DNA of 64,000 bases. Origin: Reyranella aquatilis (GTDB lineage: Bacteria; Pseudomonadota; Alphaproteobacteria; Reyranellales; Reyranellaceae). Below, one piece after another: positions 1 through 8,304 of the stretch. A program made the position numbers and the translations under genes. The stretch lies in contig NZ_JAJISD010000008.1 of the NCBI RefSeq assembly GCF_020880995.1, positions 124,001 through 188,000 on the forward strand. Reading direction: 5' to 3'. The notes beneath the pieces were generated by a model. It had not been told where the DNA came from. It did no database searches and saw only the letters and a program-made list of their open reading frames with translations. The first letter of the stretch is position 1; the number at the start of each line of letters is the position of its first letter.

Positions 1-290
1 TTGTAGTCGAGGCCCTGATAGTGCGGTTGATGAGCGCCGCGCACGATCGGTCCCTGGCGCTCGGCGCCATAGACGCCGAAGCGGCGCTTCCGGTAGCGGC
101 CACCGTCGCCCATGTAGGTGTCGACCTCGAGGTCGTTCCAGCTCTCGGCAAAGGCCGGCCAGTCGGCGAGCGTCCCGAAACGCGCCAGCGCCGTGCGCAT
201 GTCGGAGGCTTCGACGAAGGCATAGCCCGCGCGCTCGACGGAGGCGCGGATGCCAGAGGCGTTTTGCAGACCGGTCCCGATTTCGCTCAT
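1..290 (-). CDS. 2-oxoglutarate/Fe(II) dioxygenase family protein, 3' end outside window
   Basis: The gene runs off the left edge, and about 96 residues are visible. The N-terminal half has the pattern of the 2OG-Fe dioxygenase family that includes bacterial isoleucine hydroxylases: an aromatic YMGDGGRYRKRRFGVY segment followed by PHYQGLDY. The usual HxD...H iron ligands would lie beyond the edge. The start is ATG at 290. An in-frame ATG at 299 is also possible, but no Shine-Dalgarno precedes either. A TACAAT hexamer at 303-298 ends 7 nt before the ATG at 290, so a leaderless transcript is possible. Family assignment is moderately sure; the substrate is unknown. Confidence 0.6.
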   Translation of the reverse strand, partial: MSEIGTGLQNASGIRASVERAGYAFVEASDMRTALARFGTLADWPAFAESWNDLEVDTYMGDGGRYRKRRFGVYGAERQGPIVRGAHQPHYQGLDY

Positions 291-297
291 GAGTGTC

Positions 298-303
298 ATT
301 GTA
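298..303 (-). promoter_or_regulatory. Candidate -10 element (TACAAT) for the dioxygenase gene
   Basis: TACAAT on the minus strand matches the -10 consensus at five of six positions and ends 7 nt before the ATG at 290. No clear -35 hexamer is visible at 16-18 nt upstream. It is one of several such arrangements in this window. Confidence 0.3.
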
Positions 304-496
304 GCATCACATGTCCATCGTTCGGCAGTTGAGGCGCATGAAGGTTTCTAGGGATTGCACATCCGGTGAGCCCGCCGCGCTGCGGTCGACGTGAGGGTGG
401 ATTTGCCGCGACCGCGTACGTCACAATCGCCGCGCTTCGTCGCCCTGGCCCGTGAACCGCGGGGAAGAGACGGCGCACCGACAGGGAGATCGACCG

Positions 497-1381
497 ATGC
501 CGTATACGACCACAGACGATGGCGTGAGACTCTACTTCGAGGAGACGGGTGCGGGCGCCCCCATCGTGTTCGTGCACGAGTTCGCGGCAGACCATCGTTC
601 GTGGGAAATGCAGATGCGCCATTTCGGCCAGCGCTACCGCTGCATCACCTACGGCGCGCGCGGCTATCCGCCGTCCGACGTGCCGGAGAAGCCTGAGAGC
701 TACAGCCAGAACCGTGCCACCGACGATATCCTGGCGGTGATGGATCATCTCGCGATCGACAAGGCCCATGTCGTCGGCCTGTCGATGGGGGGATTCGCCA
801 GTCTCCACTTCGGGTTCCGACACCCGACGCGGGCGCGCTCGCTCGTCGTTGCCGGCGTGGGCTACGGCGCGGAAAAGCACGAGCAGGCCAAGTTCAAGGC
901 CGAGGTCGGCATCGTCGCCAGGTCTCTGAAGGAAGAGGGCATGGCCGCTTTTGCGGAGAAATACGCCTACGGTCCGACCCGTGTTCAGTTCGAGAACAAG
1001 GATCCGCGCGGCTTCGCAGAGTTCAAGGCGGCACTGGCCGAGCATTCGGCCCTGGGCTCGGCAAACACCCAACTCGGCTGCCAGGGCGAGCGGCCATCGC
1101 TCTACGACCTGATCGACAAGATGCGCGCCCTGACCGTCCCGACGCTTGTGCTGATCGGCGACGAGGATTGGCCGTGCCTCGCGCCGTCGATGCTGATGAA
1201 GCGCGAGATCCCGTCGGCGGCGCTGGCGGTGATGCCGAACTGCGGTCACACGATCAATCTCGAGGATCCCGACCAGTTCAACCGCATCGTCGGCGATTTC
1301 ATCGTCCAGGTCGAAGCCGGCCGCTGGCCCAAGCGAGACCCGCGCGCGATCTCGGGATCGATCACGGGGATGAAGTCTTAA
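497..1381 (+). CDS. Alpha/beta-fold hydrolase
   Basis: This 294-residue protein has the alpha/beta hydrolase fold. The nucleophile elbow is GLSMGG (residues 94-99, Ser96), the acid is probably Asp222 or Asp224 in GDEDW, and the base is His251 in NCGHTINLED. The usual HG oxyanion motif reads HE at residues 27-28. An upstream in-frame GTG/ATG exists at 452, but an AGGGAG ribosome binding site lies before 497, and MPYTTTDDGV is a natural N-terminus. The substrate is unknown. It stands alone between the divergent dioxygenase and convergent SDR genes. Confidence 0.85.
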   Translation: MPYTTTDDGVRLYFEETGAGAPIVFVHEFAADHRSWEMQMRHFGQRYRCITYGARGYPPSDVPEKPESYSQNRATDDILAVMDHLAIDKAHVVGLSMGGFASLHFGFRHPTRARSLVVAGVGYGAEKHEQAKFKAEVGIVARSLKEEGMAAFAEKYAYGPTRVQFENKDPRGFAEFKAALAEHSALGSANTQLGCQGERPSLYDLIDKMRALTVPTLVLIGDEDWPCLAPSMLMKREIPSAALAVMPNCGHTINLEDPDQFNRIVGDFIVQVEAGRWPKRDPRAISGSITGMKS

Positions 1382-1398
1382 GCTTCATGTCTTCGTGG

Positions 1399-1422
1399 AG
1401 AGGCGCGGGCTCTCGCGCCTCT
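1399..1422. terminator. GC-rich hairpin between convergent genes
   Basis: A 9-bp perfect stem (AGAGGCGCG pairing with CGCGCCTCT) with a 6-nt loop lies 18 nt after the hydrolase stop and before the convergent SDR stop. There is no T-run on either strand, so a termination role is only suggested by position. Confidence 0.35.
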
Positions 1423-1458
1423 GAAGGCGCTGCCGCCCGCCGGCGCGTGTGAACGCGC

Positions 1459-2217
1459 TTAAGCCGTCAGCCCGCCGTCGCAAACGAATTCCGACCCCGT
1501 CGAAAAGGTCGATTCGTCCGACAGCAGGAACAGGATCATGTGCGCGACCTCGTCGGCTTGGCCGAGACGGCCGAGCGGGTGGAGCTCCTCGAGCGCCTGA
1601 CGTCCGCTCATGTTGCCGACATTGGTGTCGAGCCGCGGCGCAATCATCGGCGTGTCGATGTAACCGGGGTGCACCGAATTGCAGCGGATATTGTACTTCT
1701 GCTGCGCGCAGTGGAGCGCCACGTTCTTGGTGAGCGTGCGCACGGCACCCTTTGAGGCGCAGTAGGCCATGGCATAGGACGCGCCGCGCAGGCCCAGTAC
1801 CGACGAGATGTTCACGATCGAGCCGCCGCCCGCCGCCTTCATTGCCGGAATGGCGTGCTTGCAGCCGAGGAACGTTCCCAGCGAATTGATGTCGTTGACG
1901 CGACGGTACTCCGCCAGCGTGCAGTCCTCGATCGAGTTGCGCACGCCGACGCCGGCGGCATTGAGCAGCCCGTGCATGGCGCCGAATTTTTCCACGGTGG
2001 CGGCGACGGCTGCCTGCCAGCTCTCTTCGTTCACGACGTCGAGCGGCACGAAGTGCGCGGCCGCGCCCAGTTCGGCGGCGAGCGCCTGGCCCTTGGCCTC
2101 GTCGCGATCGGCCAGCACAGCCTTGCCGCCCTCGCGCACGACCATGCGTGCGGTCGCCGCGCCGATGCCCGACGCGCCGCCGCTCAGAAGGACGACCTTG
2201 TTCTCAAGACGGGGCAA
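1459..2217 (-). CDS. SDR family NAD(P)-dependent oxidoreductase
   Basis: This classical short-chain dehydrogenase has 252 residues. It has the cofactor motif GGASGIG (13-19), NAAG (86-89), and the catalytic set Asn111, Ser139, Tyr152 and Lys156 (YCASK). It starts with TTG at 2217, because AGAGGAGGT lies 6 nt upstream and the encoded PRLENKVVLLSG is the normal SDR N-terminus. The earlier ATG at 2256 would add an unrelated tail encoded inside the preceding gene. It overlaps the upstream SDR by 14 nt, so translation is probably coupled. The substrate is unknown; Asp37 after beta-2 favours NAD. Confidence 0.88.
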   Translation of the reverse strand: MPRLENKVVLLSGGASGIGAATARMVVREGGKAVLADRDEAKGQALAAELGAAAHFVPLDVVNEESWQAAVAATVEKFGAMHGLLNAAGVGVRNSIEDCTLAEYRRVNDINSLGTFLGCKHAIPAMKAAGGGSIVNISSVLGLRGASYAMAYCASKGAVRTLTKNVALHCAQQKYNIRCNSVHPGYIDTPMIAPRLDTNVGNMSGRQALEELHPLGRLGQADEVAHMILFLLSDESTFSTGSEFVCDGGLTA

Positions 2218-2998
2218 GGAGCGACCTCCTCTGCAGTCCGGCGGTGACGCCGCCATCGGACGTGAACTCAGTGCCGGTGACGAAGGACGAACGATCCGAG
2301 GCCAGCCACAGCACCAGCTCGCCCAGATCCTGCGGCTCGGCCATGCGGCCGATCGGGTGACGGGAGCCCAGGAAGGCCTTGCCCTGCTCGCGGCCGACCG
2401 CCTGCCACAGCGGATTGAAGATCGCGGTGTCGACGCCGCCCGGATGGACCGAATTGCAGCGGATCCCGTACTTCTGCTCCGCGCAGTAGAGCGCGACGCT
2501 CTTGCTGAGCAGCCGCACCGCGCCCTTGCTGGCGGTGTAGGCCGTGGGGCCGGCGCCGCCGACCAGGCCGGCGATCGAGGAAATGTTGACGATCGAGCCG
2601 CCGGACGCGGCCTTGCCAGCGCCGAGATGCTTCATGCCCTGGATGGCGTACTTGCAGCCGAGGAACACGCCCTCGGAATTGATCGCCTGGACCTTCTGCC
2701 AGTTCTCGACCGTGGTGTTCTCGGGATTGCCCGGGCCGCCGGAGACACCGGCATTGTTGACCATGATGTCGAGCCGGCCCTCGCGCTGCAGGACATCTGC
2801 AAGCAGCGACTGCCAGGAGTCCTCGGATGCGACGTCGTGCGTGACGAAGCGGCCTGCGGAGGCCTCTTTGGATCCTTCGGCCAGGTCGGCCACGATTACG
2901 GCGGCTCCGGCTGCCGCAAGCAGGGTCGCCGAGGCAGCGCCGATGCCGGACGCTCCGCCGGTGACGACTGCCACCCTCCCGGAAAGTTCATCGCTCAT
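2204..2998 (-). CDS. SDR family NAD(P)-dependent oxidoreductase
   Basis: This 264-residue classical SDR has TGGASGIG at residues 13-20, NNAG, NISS and YTASK. It is a paralogue of the next gene downstream (1459-2217), with shared stretches such as GCKYAI/GCKHAI, YGIRCNSVHPG/YNIRCNSVHPG and GS.F..DGG.TA. The last ten residues (after GGVTAG) form an extra tail created where the downstream gene's Shine-Dalgarno and TTG start overlap this reading frame. The pair probably forms an operon for oxidising a hydroxy or sterol-like substrate, which the sequence does not identify. Confidence 0.9.
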   Translation of the reverse strand: MSDELSGRVAVVTGGASGIGAASATLLAAAGAAVIVADLAEGSKEASAGRFVTHDVASEDSWQSLLADVLQREGRLDIMVNNAGVSGGPGNPENTTVENWQKVQAINSEGVFLGCKYAIQGMKHLGAGKAASGGSIVNISSIAGLVGGAGPTAYTASKGAVRLLSKSVALYCAEQKYGIRCNSVHPGGVDTAIFNPLWQAVGREQGKAFLGSRHPIGRMAEPQDLGELVLWLASDRSSFVTGTEFTSDGGVTAGLQRRSLLAPS

Positions 2999-3057
2999 AT
3001 CGCCGCGACCATAGCGGCTAACCGCGCGCTGCGTTAGCGTATCGAGAGGAGGATCGC

Positions 3058-3375
3058 ATGGCGAAGTTGACGCATGTTGTTGGACTGATGGTGGTGCCGC
3101 TGGCCTTGTCGGCCTGCACTCAGACCGCGGGCGGTCCGCCGCCCGGCATGACGGCGGCCCAGGGAGCGGCCTATTGCGCGAAGCTCACCACGGTCTACAG
3201 CGAGTATGTCGCGGGCATCAGCAGCTCGATGGGCGGCGTCGGCAGGGGCGGTGCGCAGGCCGACATCGACGCCCGCGTGGCCATTGCCCAGTGCCAGGAC
3301 GGCAACACGGCCGCGGGCATTCCCGTGCTTCAGCAGAAGCTGCGCGAAAACAAAGTCGACGTGCCGGCTCCGTGA
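3058..3375 (+). CDS. Small lipoprotein, tandem copy 1
   Basis: This 105-residue secreted lipoprotein has a hydrophobic signal peptide ending in the lipobox LSAC (Cys19). The mature part has CTQTAGGPPPGMTAAQ, then AAYCAKL, and ends with an AIAQCQDG...AGIPVLQQKLRENKV block. Two further cysteines may form a disulfide. A strong GAGGAGG lies 6 nt before the ATG. The product of the next gene is a clear paralogue and starts on this gene's stop codon. I do not recognise the family; an envelope location is inferred from the lipobox. Confidence 0.75.
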   Translation: MAKLTHVVGLMVVPLALSACTQTAGGPPPGMTAAQGAAYCAKLTTVYSEYVAGISSSMGGVGRGGAQADIDARVAIAQCQDGNTAAGIPVLQQKLRENKVDVPAP

Positions 3376-3710
3376 TGTCCGGGGTGATCCGCACTTCGCG
3401 CGCGCTGGCCCGCCTCGGCGGGCTCGTTCTCCTGCCGCTGATGGCGGCGGCCTGCACCCAGACGGCGGGTGGCCCGCCGCCCGGCATGACGGTGGCCCAG
3501 GCGGCCGCCTATTGCAGCAAGCTCAGCTGGGCCTACGGCGAATATGTCGCCAGCGGATTGGGAGACACGGCGGGCGACGACGACAACACCAATGCCGACA
3601 TCAATGCGCGCTTGGCGATCGCCCAGTGCCACGAGGGCCAGACCGGCGCCGCCATCCCGGTCCTGCAGCAGGAACTCCGTCGCAACAAGGTCCCGGTGCC
3701 GCCTGTCTGA
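3375..3710 (+). CDS. Small lipoprotein, tandem copy 2
   Basis: This 111-residue paralogue of the preceding lipoprotein has lipobox AAAC (Cys) followed by the identical TQTAGGPPPGMT motif. It conserves AAYCSKL, a Y.EYV segment, and the C-terminal ARLAIAQC.EGQTGAAIPVLQQELRRNKV block. It has an acidic insert (GDDDNTN) where copy 1 has a glycine-rich stretch. The ATG overlaps the upstream stop by one base (TGATG), which implies translational coupling. A GTG lies one codon upstream. The function is unknown. Confidence 0.72.
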   Translation: MSGVIRTSRALARLGGLVLLPLMAAACTQTAGGPPPGMTVAQAAAYCSKLSWAYGEYVASGLGDTAGDDDNTNADINARLAIAQCHEGQTGAAIPVLQQELRRNKVPVPPV

Positions 3711-3735
3711 ACGGCGTGTTGCTTGAGACCAAGAA

Positions 3736-3765
3736 AAAGCCCGGACGGTTTCCCGTCCGGGCTTT
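3736..3765. terminator. Bidirectional intrinsic terminator
   Basis: A 13-bp perfect stem (3736-3748 with 3753-3765) has a TTTC loop, an A-run on its left and a T-rich stretch on its right. It lies between the convergent lipoprotein pair and the ABC binding-protein gene and can serve both strands. Confidence 0.85.
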
Positions 3766-3786
3766 CTTTCGAGTCGGATGCTCCGA

Positions 3787-4983
3787 TCAGAAGCTCAGGC
3801 CTTCCTTGATCACGACCCAGCGGCCGTTCTTGACCTGCTGCACCTGCGTGATCGTGTTCGCGAGGTGGTTGGTCTTGGAGAACTTGCTCGGCGGCGAGCT
3901 GAAGATGTCGAGGTACGGGTCGCCCGATTCCAGGGCGTCCAGCATCTTCTGCCCCGTCAGGTCCTTGCCTGCCAGCTTGGCGTAGTGGGCGAAGGTCATG
4001 ACGGCGTTGTAGCCGATCACCGACTGCGTGTTGGCGTCGGTGCCGAACATCTTCTTGTAGGCCTCGACCCAGTCCTTGACCTTGCCCTTGGCGGTATCGG
4101 CATAGGGCGTCTCGAAGGCGCCGGCGGCGTAGAAGCCCTCGACCACGTCCTTGCCGAGCGTGATCGTGTCGGGAATGTTGGTCGGGGTCGCGCCGAGGAA
4201 GGTCACGTCCCAGCCCAGCTTCTTGGCTTCGGCAATGGCGCCGATCGTCTCGCGCAGGATGGTACCCAGCACGACGAGATCGCAGCCGTCGGCCTTCATC
4301 TTGGCGATCTGGGCACTGAAGTCGGACGCGCCACGCTTATAGGTCGTGACGGATGCGGGCTTCAGCTTCATGGCGTCGAGCTGCTGGGTGAAGCCGTCGA
4401 GCACGTTCTTGCCGTACTCGTCGTCCTGGTACATCAGGCAGGGCTTCGTCGGCTTCTTCCACTCGACCATGTATTTGACGGCCGCGCGCGTGCTCTCGAC
4501 ATAGGGCAGCAGGTTGCTGAACTTCAGCCGCTCCTGCGGCTTGCCCGGATCGAACTTGTAGGTGAACTCCGCGGCGGTCAGCGGAAACAGCTGCAGGACG
4601 CCGGCATCGAACAGGATGTCCTGCGCGGCGATCACGGGCGCGGAGCCCATGCCGCCGATCATTGCGAACACCTTGTCCTTCTCGATCATCTTCTGGCTGG
4701 CGAGCACGGCCTTCTTGGGATCGTAGGCGCTGTCCTCGATGATCAGCCTGAGCTTGCGGCCGTTGATGCCGCCGGCGGCGTTGATCTCCTCGACGGCGAG
4801 CTTCATGCCGTTGGCGACCGGGACACCCCACGTCTTGATAGGGCCGGAGAGGTCCTGGTGGGTGCCGATGACGATCTCGGTCGGCGTGATGCCCTGGTTG
4901 GTGACCTTGGTCTGCGCGAGCGCAGGCATGACCGCCAGCGACGTCGTGCAGGCAAGCGTTACCGCGAATGCCTTGAAATGCAT
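3787..4983 (-). CDS. ABC transporter substrate-binding protein (LivK/Peripla_BP_6 type), copy 1
   Basis: This 398-residue periplasmic binding protein of the branched-chain amino acid/amide family has a Sec signal peptide ending PALA before QTKVTNQG. It shows the family features GTHQDLSGP, AVEEINAAGGINGRKL and YQDDEYGKNVLDGF. ATG 4983 is chosen because GGAGGAAA lies 7 nt upstream and the signal peptide begins there; the longer frame to 5130 adds a non-hydrophobic tail. It is a close paralogue of the next gene upstream (5182-6384). Both probably feed the livHMGF permease encoded upstream on the same strand. The ligand is unknown and need not be an amino acid, given the CoA ligase neighbour. Confidence 0.9.
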   Translation of the reverse strand: MHFKAFAVTLACTTSLAVMPALAQTKVTNQGITPTEIVIGTHQDLSGPIKTWGVPVANGMKLAVEEINAAGGINGRKLRLIIEDSAYDPKKAVLASQKMIEKDKVFAMIGGMGSAPVIAAQDILFDAGVLQLFPLTAAEFTYKFDPGKPQERLKFSNLLPYVESTRAAVKYMVEWKKPTKPCLMYQDDEYGKNVLDGFTQQLDAMKLKPASVTTYKRGASDFSAQIAKMKADGCDLVVLGTILRETIGAIAEAKKLGWDVTFLGATPTNIPDTITLGKDVVEGFYAAGAFETPYADTAKGKVKDWVEAYKKMFGTDANTQSVIGYNAVMTFAHYAKLAGKDLTGQKMLDALESGDPYLDIFSSPPSKFSKTNHLANTITQVQQVKNGRWVVIKEGLSF

Positions 4984-5135
4984 TTGTCCGTTTCCTCCAC
5001 TGCTGCGCTCTTTGTCTCTTGGGCGGGTGGCGCAAACGACCCGGTCCGTCGTCGCTTTGTGCGACTTGCGCGGAATTAGAGCAGTTTCGCGGTGATTATG
5101 CACGGCGAAACGGAGGATTCCGGACGGCAAAAGAA

Positions 5136-5161
5136 AAGGCCCGGGGCTGCCCCCGGGCCTT
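5136..5161 (-). terminator. Intrinsic terminator after binding-protein gene 2
   Basis: An 11-bp perfect stem (5136-5146 with 5151-5161) and 4-nt loop is followed on the minus strand by a T-rich run (TTTTCTTTT). It lies 20 nt after the stop of the 5182-6384 gene, so binding-protein copy 1 downstream probably has its own promoter or depends on read-through. Confidence 0.85.
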
Positions 5162-5181
5162 GCCTTCGAGGATTCAGATTC

Positions 5182-6384
5182 CTAGTTCTTCAGGTCACGT
5201 TTCAGCACGATCCACCGGCCGTCCTTGATCTGCTGCAACAGGTAGACGGTGGCCGACAGGTGCTCGGTCGGGGAGAACTTGACGGGCGGGGAGTTGAAGA
5301 TGTCCTGGAAGACGTCGCCCGACTCCATGGCGGCCAGGAACTTGGCCCCGGTCAGGTCCTTGCCCGCCAGCCTGGCGTAGTGGGCGAAGGTCATGACGTC
5401 GTTGTAGCCCAGCGCTGACTGGGTGTTCGGCTCCATGTTGTAGAGCTTGTAATAGGCCTCGGCCCACTCCTTGGCCTTGCCGGTCGAGGTGTCGCGATAG
5501 GGGATCTCCATGGCGCCCACGGCATAGAAGCCCTCGGTCACTTCCTTGCCCAGCGCCGGAACCTCCACCACGTTGGCGGCGGTGCTGCCGAAGTAGATCG
5601 GCGCGAAGCCGATCTTGCGGCCCTCGGCAATGACGCCGACGGTCTCGCGCACGATCGTGCCCAGCACGACGAGGTCGCATCCATCCGACTTCATCTTCGC
5701 GACCTGCGAGGAGAAATCCGAGGCGCCGCGCTTGTAGCTGGTGACCGAAGCGGCGGTCAGCTTGGCGTCCGCGACGGCCTGGTTGAAGCCATCCAGAACG
5801 TTCTTGCCGAATTCATCGTCCTGGTAGATCACGCAGGGCTTCTTGCTGCCCTTTTCCTGCATCAGGTGGCGGGCGCCGGCGCGTACACTCTCGGTGTAGG
5901 GCGGCACGTTGTTGAACTTCAGCCGGTCCTGCGGGTTCTTGGGGTCCATCTTGTAGGTGAACTCGGCCGAGGTGACCGGGAAGAGCTGTGGGATGCCGCC
6001 CTCGAGCAGGATGTCCTGCGCGGCGAGCACCGTGGGCGACCCGAGCGGCGCCAGCATGGCGAAGATCTTGTCCTTCTCGACCAGCTTCTGCGTCGCCAGT
6101 ACGGCCCGCTTCGGGTCATAGCCGACATCCTCGACGATCAGCTTGAGCTTTCGGCCGTTGATGCCGCCCGCCGCGTTGATCTCGTCGACGGCCATCTTCA
6201 TGCCGTTGGTAACGGGGACGCCCCAGGACTTGATGGGGCCGGAGAGGTCCTGGTGGGTGCCGAGAACGATCTCGGTGGGCGTGATGCCCTGGTTGGTGAC
6301 CTTGGTCTGCTGTGCCGCCGCGGGCAGGGCGGCGAGACCGAACACGCCGCCCAGCAGGGCGGCACTTACGCCAAACGAACGCAT
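5182..6384 (-). CDS. ABC transporter substrate-binding protein (LivK/Peripla_BP_6 type), copy 2
   Basis: This 400-residue type I periplasmic binding protein has a signal peptide (MRSFGVSAALLGG... ending PAAA before QQTKVTNQG). The mature part is largely identical in pattern to copy 1 at 3787-4983: TKVTNQGITPTEIV, GTHQDLSGPIK, GASDFS.Q.AKMK.DGCDLVVLGT. The pair arose by tandem duplication. ATG 6384 has GGAGGAAA upstream. The gene follows the acyl-CoA ligase and lies downstream of livHMGF on the same strand, so it is the likely dedicated receptor of that importer. Confidence 0.9.
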   Translation of the reverse strand: MRSFGVSAALLGGVFGLAALPAAAQQTKVTNQGITPTEIVLGTHQDLSGPIKSWGVPVTNGMKMAVDEINAAGGINGRKLKLIVEDVGYDPKRAVLATQKLVEKDKIFAMLAPLGSPTVLAAQDILLEGGIPQLFPVTSAEFTYKMDPKNPQDRLKFNNVPPYTESVRAGARHLMQEKGSKKPCVIYQDDEFGKNVLDGFNQAVADAKLTAASVTSYKRGASDFSSQVAKMKSDGCDLVVLGTIVRETVGVIAEGRKIGFAPIYFGSTAANVVEVPALGKEVTEGFYAVGAMEIPYRDTSTGKAKEWAEAYYKLYNMEPNTQSALGYNDVMTFAHYARLAGKDLTGAKFLAAMESGDVFQDIFNSPPVKFSPTEHLSATVYLLQQIKDGRWIVLKRDLKN

Positions 6385-6443
6385 GAGTACTTGTTTCCTC
6401 CAACTACGCTTTACTGAACTCTCTTGAACTCCGTGCGCCCGGC

Positions 6444-8288
6444 TCAGGCGGCCTGCGGGCGGTACATCGCGTCGATCTGTTCCTTGTACTTGGTGTTCAC
6501 GAACGAGCGCTTGAGCTTCATGGTCGGCGTCAGCTCCTCGTCCTCCGGCGTGAGCTGCTGCTCGATCAGGAAGAAGCGCTTGATCGTCTCCACTCGCGCG
6601 AAGTTGGCGTTGACCCGCTCGATCTCCGACCAGATCAGGTCCTGCACCTCCTTGGCGCGGCACAGGCTGGTGTAGTTGGTGAAGGGCACGTCGAGATCCT
6701 GGGCGAACTTCTCGACCGTCTCGCGCTCGATCATCACCAGGCAGGTGAGGTAGGCGCGCTTGTCGCCGATCACGACGGCGTCGCTGATGTAGGGCGAGGC
6801 CTTGAGTTGGTTCTCGATCTCCGACGGCGTGATGTTCTTGCCGCCCGCCGTGATGATGATGTCCTTCATCCGGTCGGTGATCTTGACGTAGCCCTCCTCA
6901 TCGATCACGCCGACGTCGCCGGTATGCAGCCAGCCGTCCTTGTCGACCGTCTCGGCCGTCTTCTCCGGCTGGTTCAGGTACCCCATGAACACCATGTCGC
7001 CCTTGATCAGGATTTCGCCGGCGGGCGAGATCGTGACCTGGCCGTAGGGCACCGACTTGCCGACCGTGCCGAGCTTGATGCCGTTGGCCGGCATCGCCGT
7101 CGCCAGTCCGCAATTCTCGGTCTGCCCATAGACCTCGTACATGTCGAGGCCGAGCGCCAGATACCAGCGGATCAGTTCGGGCGAGATCGGCGCGGCGCCG
7201 GTGAACAGCCAGCGGCAGCGGTCGAGGCCGATCATGCGACGGATGTTCTTCAGGACCAGCCAGTAGGCCGCCTGGAAGCGCAGCTTCTCCAGTGCCGTCG
7301 GTTCACGTCGCGCAAGTCGGGCGTCCGCGATGGCGTTGCCGGCCGAAATCGCGTGCCGGTAGGCCCATTGCTGCAGCGGCGTGGCGTCCTTCAGCGCGAT
7401 CGTGATGCCGGCGTAGAACTTTTCCCATACGCGCGGCACCGCGCCGAACAAGGTCGGCTGCACCTCGCGGATATTGTCGGGCACGGTCTCCGGGCTTTCG
7501 GCAAAGTTGCTGCAGACCCCGGTCGCCACCGAGTAGTAGCTTCCGGCGACCCGCTCCGCGACGTGGCACAGCGGCAGGAAGGCCAGTCGCTCGTCGCCCT
7601 CGTGCCAGGAAAGGGAGAGCTCCGGGTGCATGCAGTTCTGCATCGTGTAGACCACGTTGCGATGGCTGTGCATGGCCCCCTTGGGCGGCCCGGTGGTGCC
7701 GGACGTATAGACCAGAATGGCGAGGTCGTCGGGCTTGCGCGAGGCGACCAGCTCCTCGAACAGGGCATCTTTGCCCTGGCCGTAGTTGCGGCCGGCCGCC
7801 ATGAATTCGTCCAGCGAGACGACCATGGGATCGCTGAAGGTGCGCAGGCCTTCCATGTCGAACACGACGATCTTGCGCAGGGTGGGACAGCGCTCCCGCA
7901 CCTCCAGGGCCTTGTCGAGCTGCTCGTCGTCCTCGACGAACAGCACGGAGGTCCGGGAATCGTTGATCAGGTACTCGACCTGCTTGGCCGAGTCGGTGGG
8001 ATAGATGCCGGAGGAAACCCCGCCTGCGCAGAGGATGCCGAAGTCTGCGTAGTTCCATTCCGGCACGGTATTGGCCAGGACCGAGGCCACGTCGCCGGGG
8101 CGGAAGCCCAGCTGATGCAGGGCGAAGGCGATGGCGCGCGAGCGATCCAGCCACTGGTTCCAGGAGATGGCATTCCAGATCCCGTAGAGCTTCTCGCGCA
8201 TCGCCGGCTTGTCGCCCCGCGTCCGGCAGGAAAGGAGAAAGCTCTTGGGAAGGGTTTCGGCAACCGTCAGCGTCGCGTTGGTGGGCAT
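6444..8288 (-). CDS. Long-chain acyl-CoA synthetase / AMP-dependent ligase (FadD15-like)
   Basis: This 614-residue adenylate-forming enzyme has the P-loop motif YTSGTTGPPKGAM (194-206), the A5 motif YGQTENCG, the A7/A8 region GWLHTGDVGVIDEEGYVKIT followed by DRMKDII, and AGGKNITPSEIE. It makes acyl-CoA and AMP from a carboxylic acid, CoA and ATP. Its length and GGKNI motif fit the long-chain FadD15/AMP-forming subgroup. GAGGAAAC precedes the ATG. It lies 16 nt downstream of livF and upstream of the two binding proteins, so the imported compound is probably activated to a CoA ester on entry. Confidence 0.92.
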   Translation of the reverse strand: MPTNATLTVAETLPKSFLLSCRTRGDKPAMREKLYGIWNAISWNQWLDRSRAIAFALHQLGFRPGDVASVLANTVPEWNYADFGILCAGGVSSGIYPTDSAKQVEYLINDSRTSVLFVEDDEQLDKALEVRERCPTLRKIVVFDMEGLRTFSDPMVVSLDEFMAAGRNYGQGKDALFEELVASRKPDDLAILVYTSGTTGPPKGAMHSHRNVVYTMQNCMHPELSLSWHEGDERLAFLPLCHVAERVAGSYYSVATGVCSNFAESPETVPDNIREVQPTLFGAVPRVWEKFYAGITIALKDATPLQQWAYRHAISAGNAIADARLARREPTALEKLRFQAAYWLVLKNIRRMIGLDRCRWLFTGAAPISPELIRWYLALGLDMYEVYGQTENCGLATAMPANGIKLGTVGKSVPYGQVTISPAGEILIKGDMVFMGYLNQPEKTAETVDKDGWLHTGDVGVIDEEGYVKITDRMKDIIITAGGKNITPSEIENQLKASPYISDAVVIGDKRAYLTCLVMIERETVEKFAQDLDVPFTNYTSLCRAKEVQDLIWSEIERVNANFARVETIKRFFLIEQQLTPEDEELTPTMKLKRSFVNTKYKEQIDAMYRPQAA

Positions 8289-8304
8289 GTTTCCTCGCTT
8301 CCCG

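Noticed and set aside
3058..3710. The two small lipoproteins as one gene split by a frameshift
   Set aside because: Each copy has its own signal peptide, lipobox and complete C-terminal block, so this is a tandem duplication and not a broken gene.
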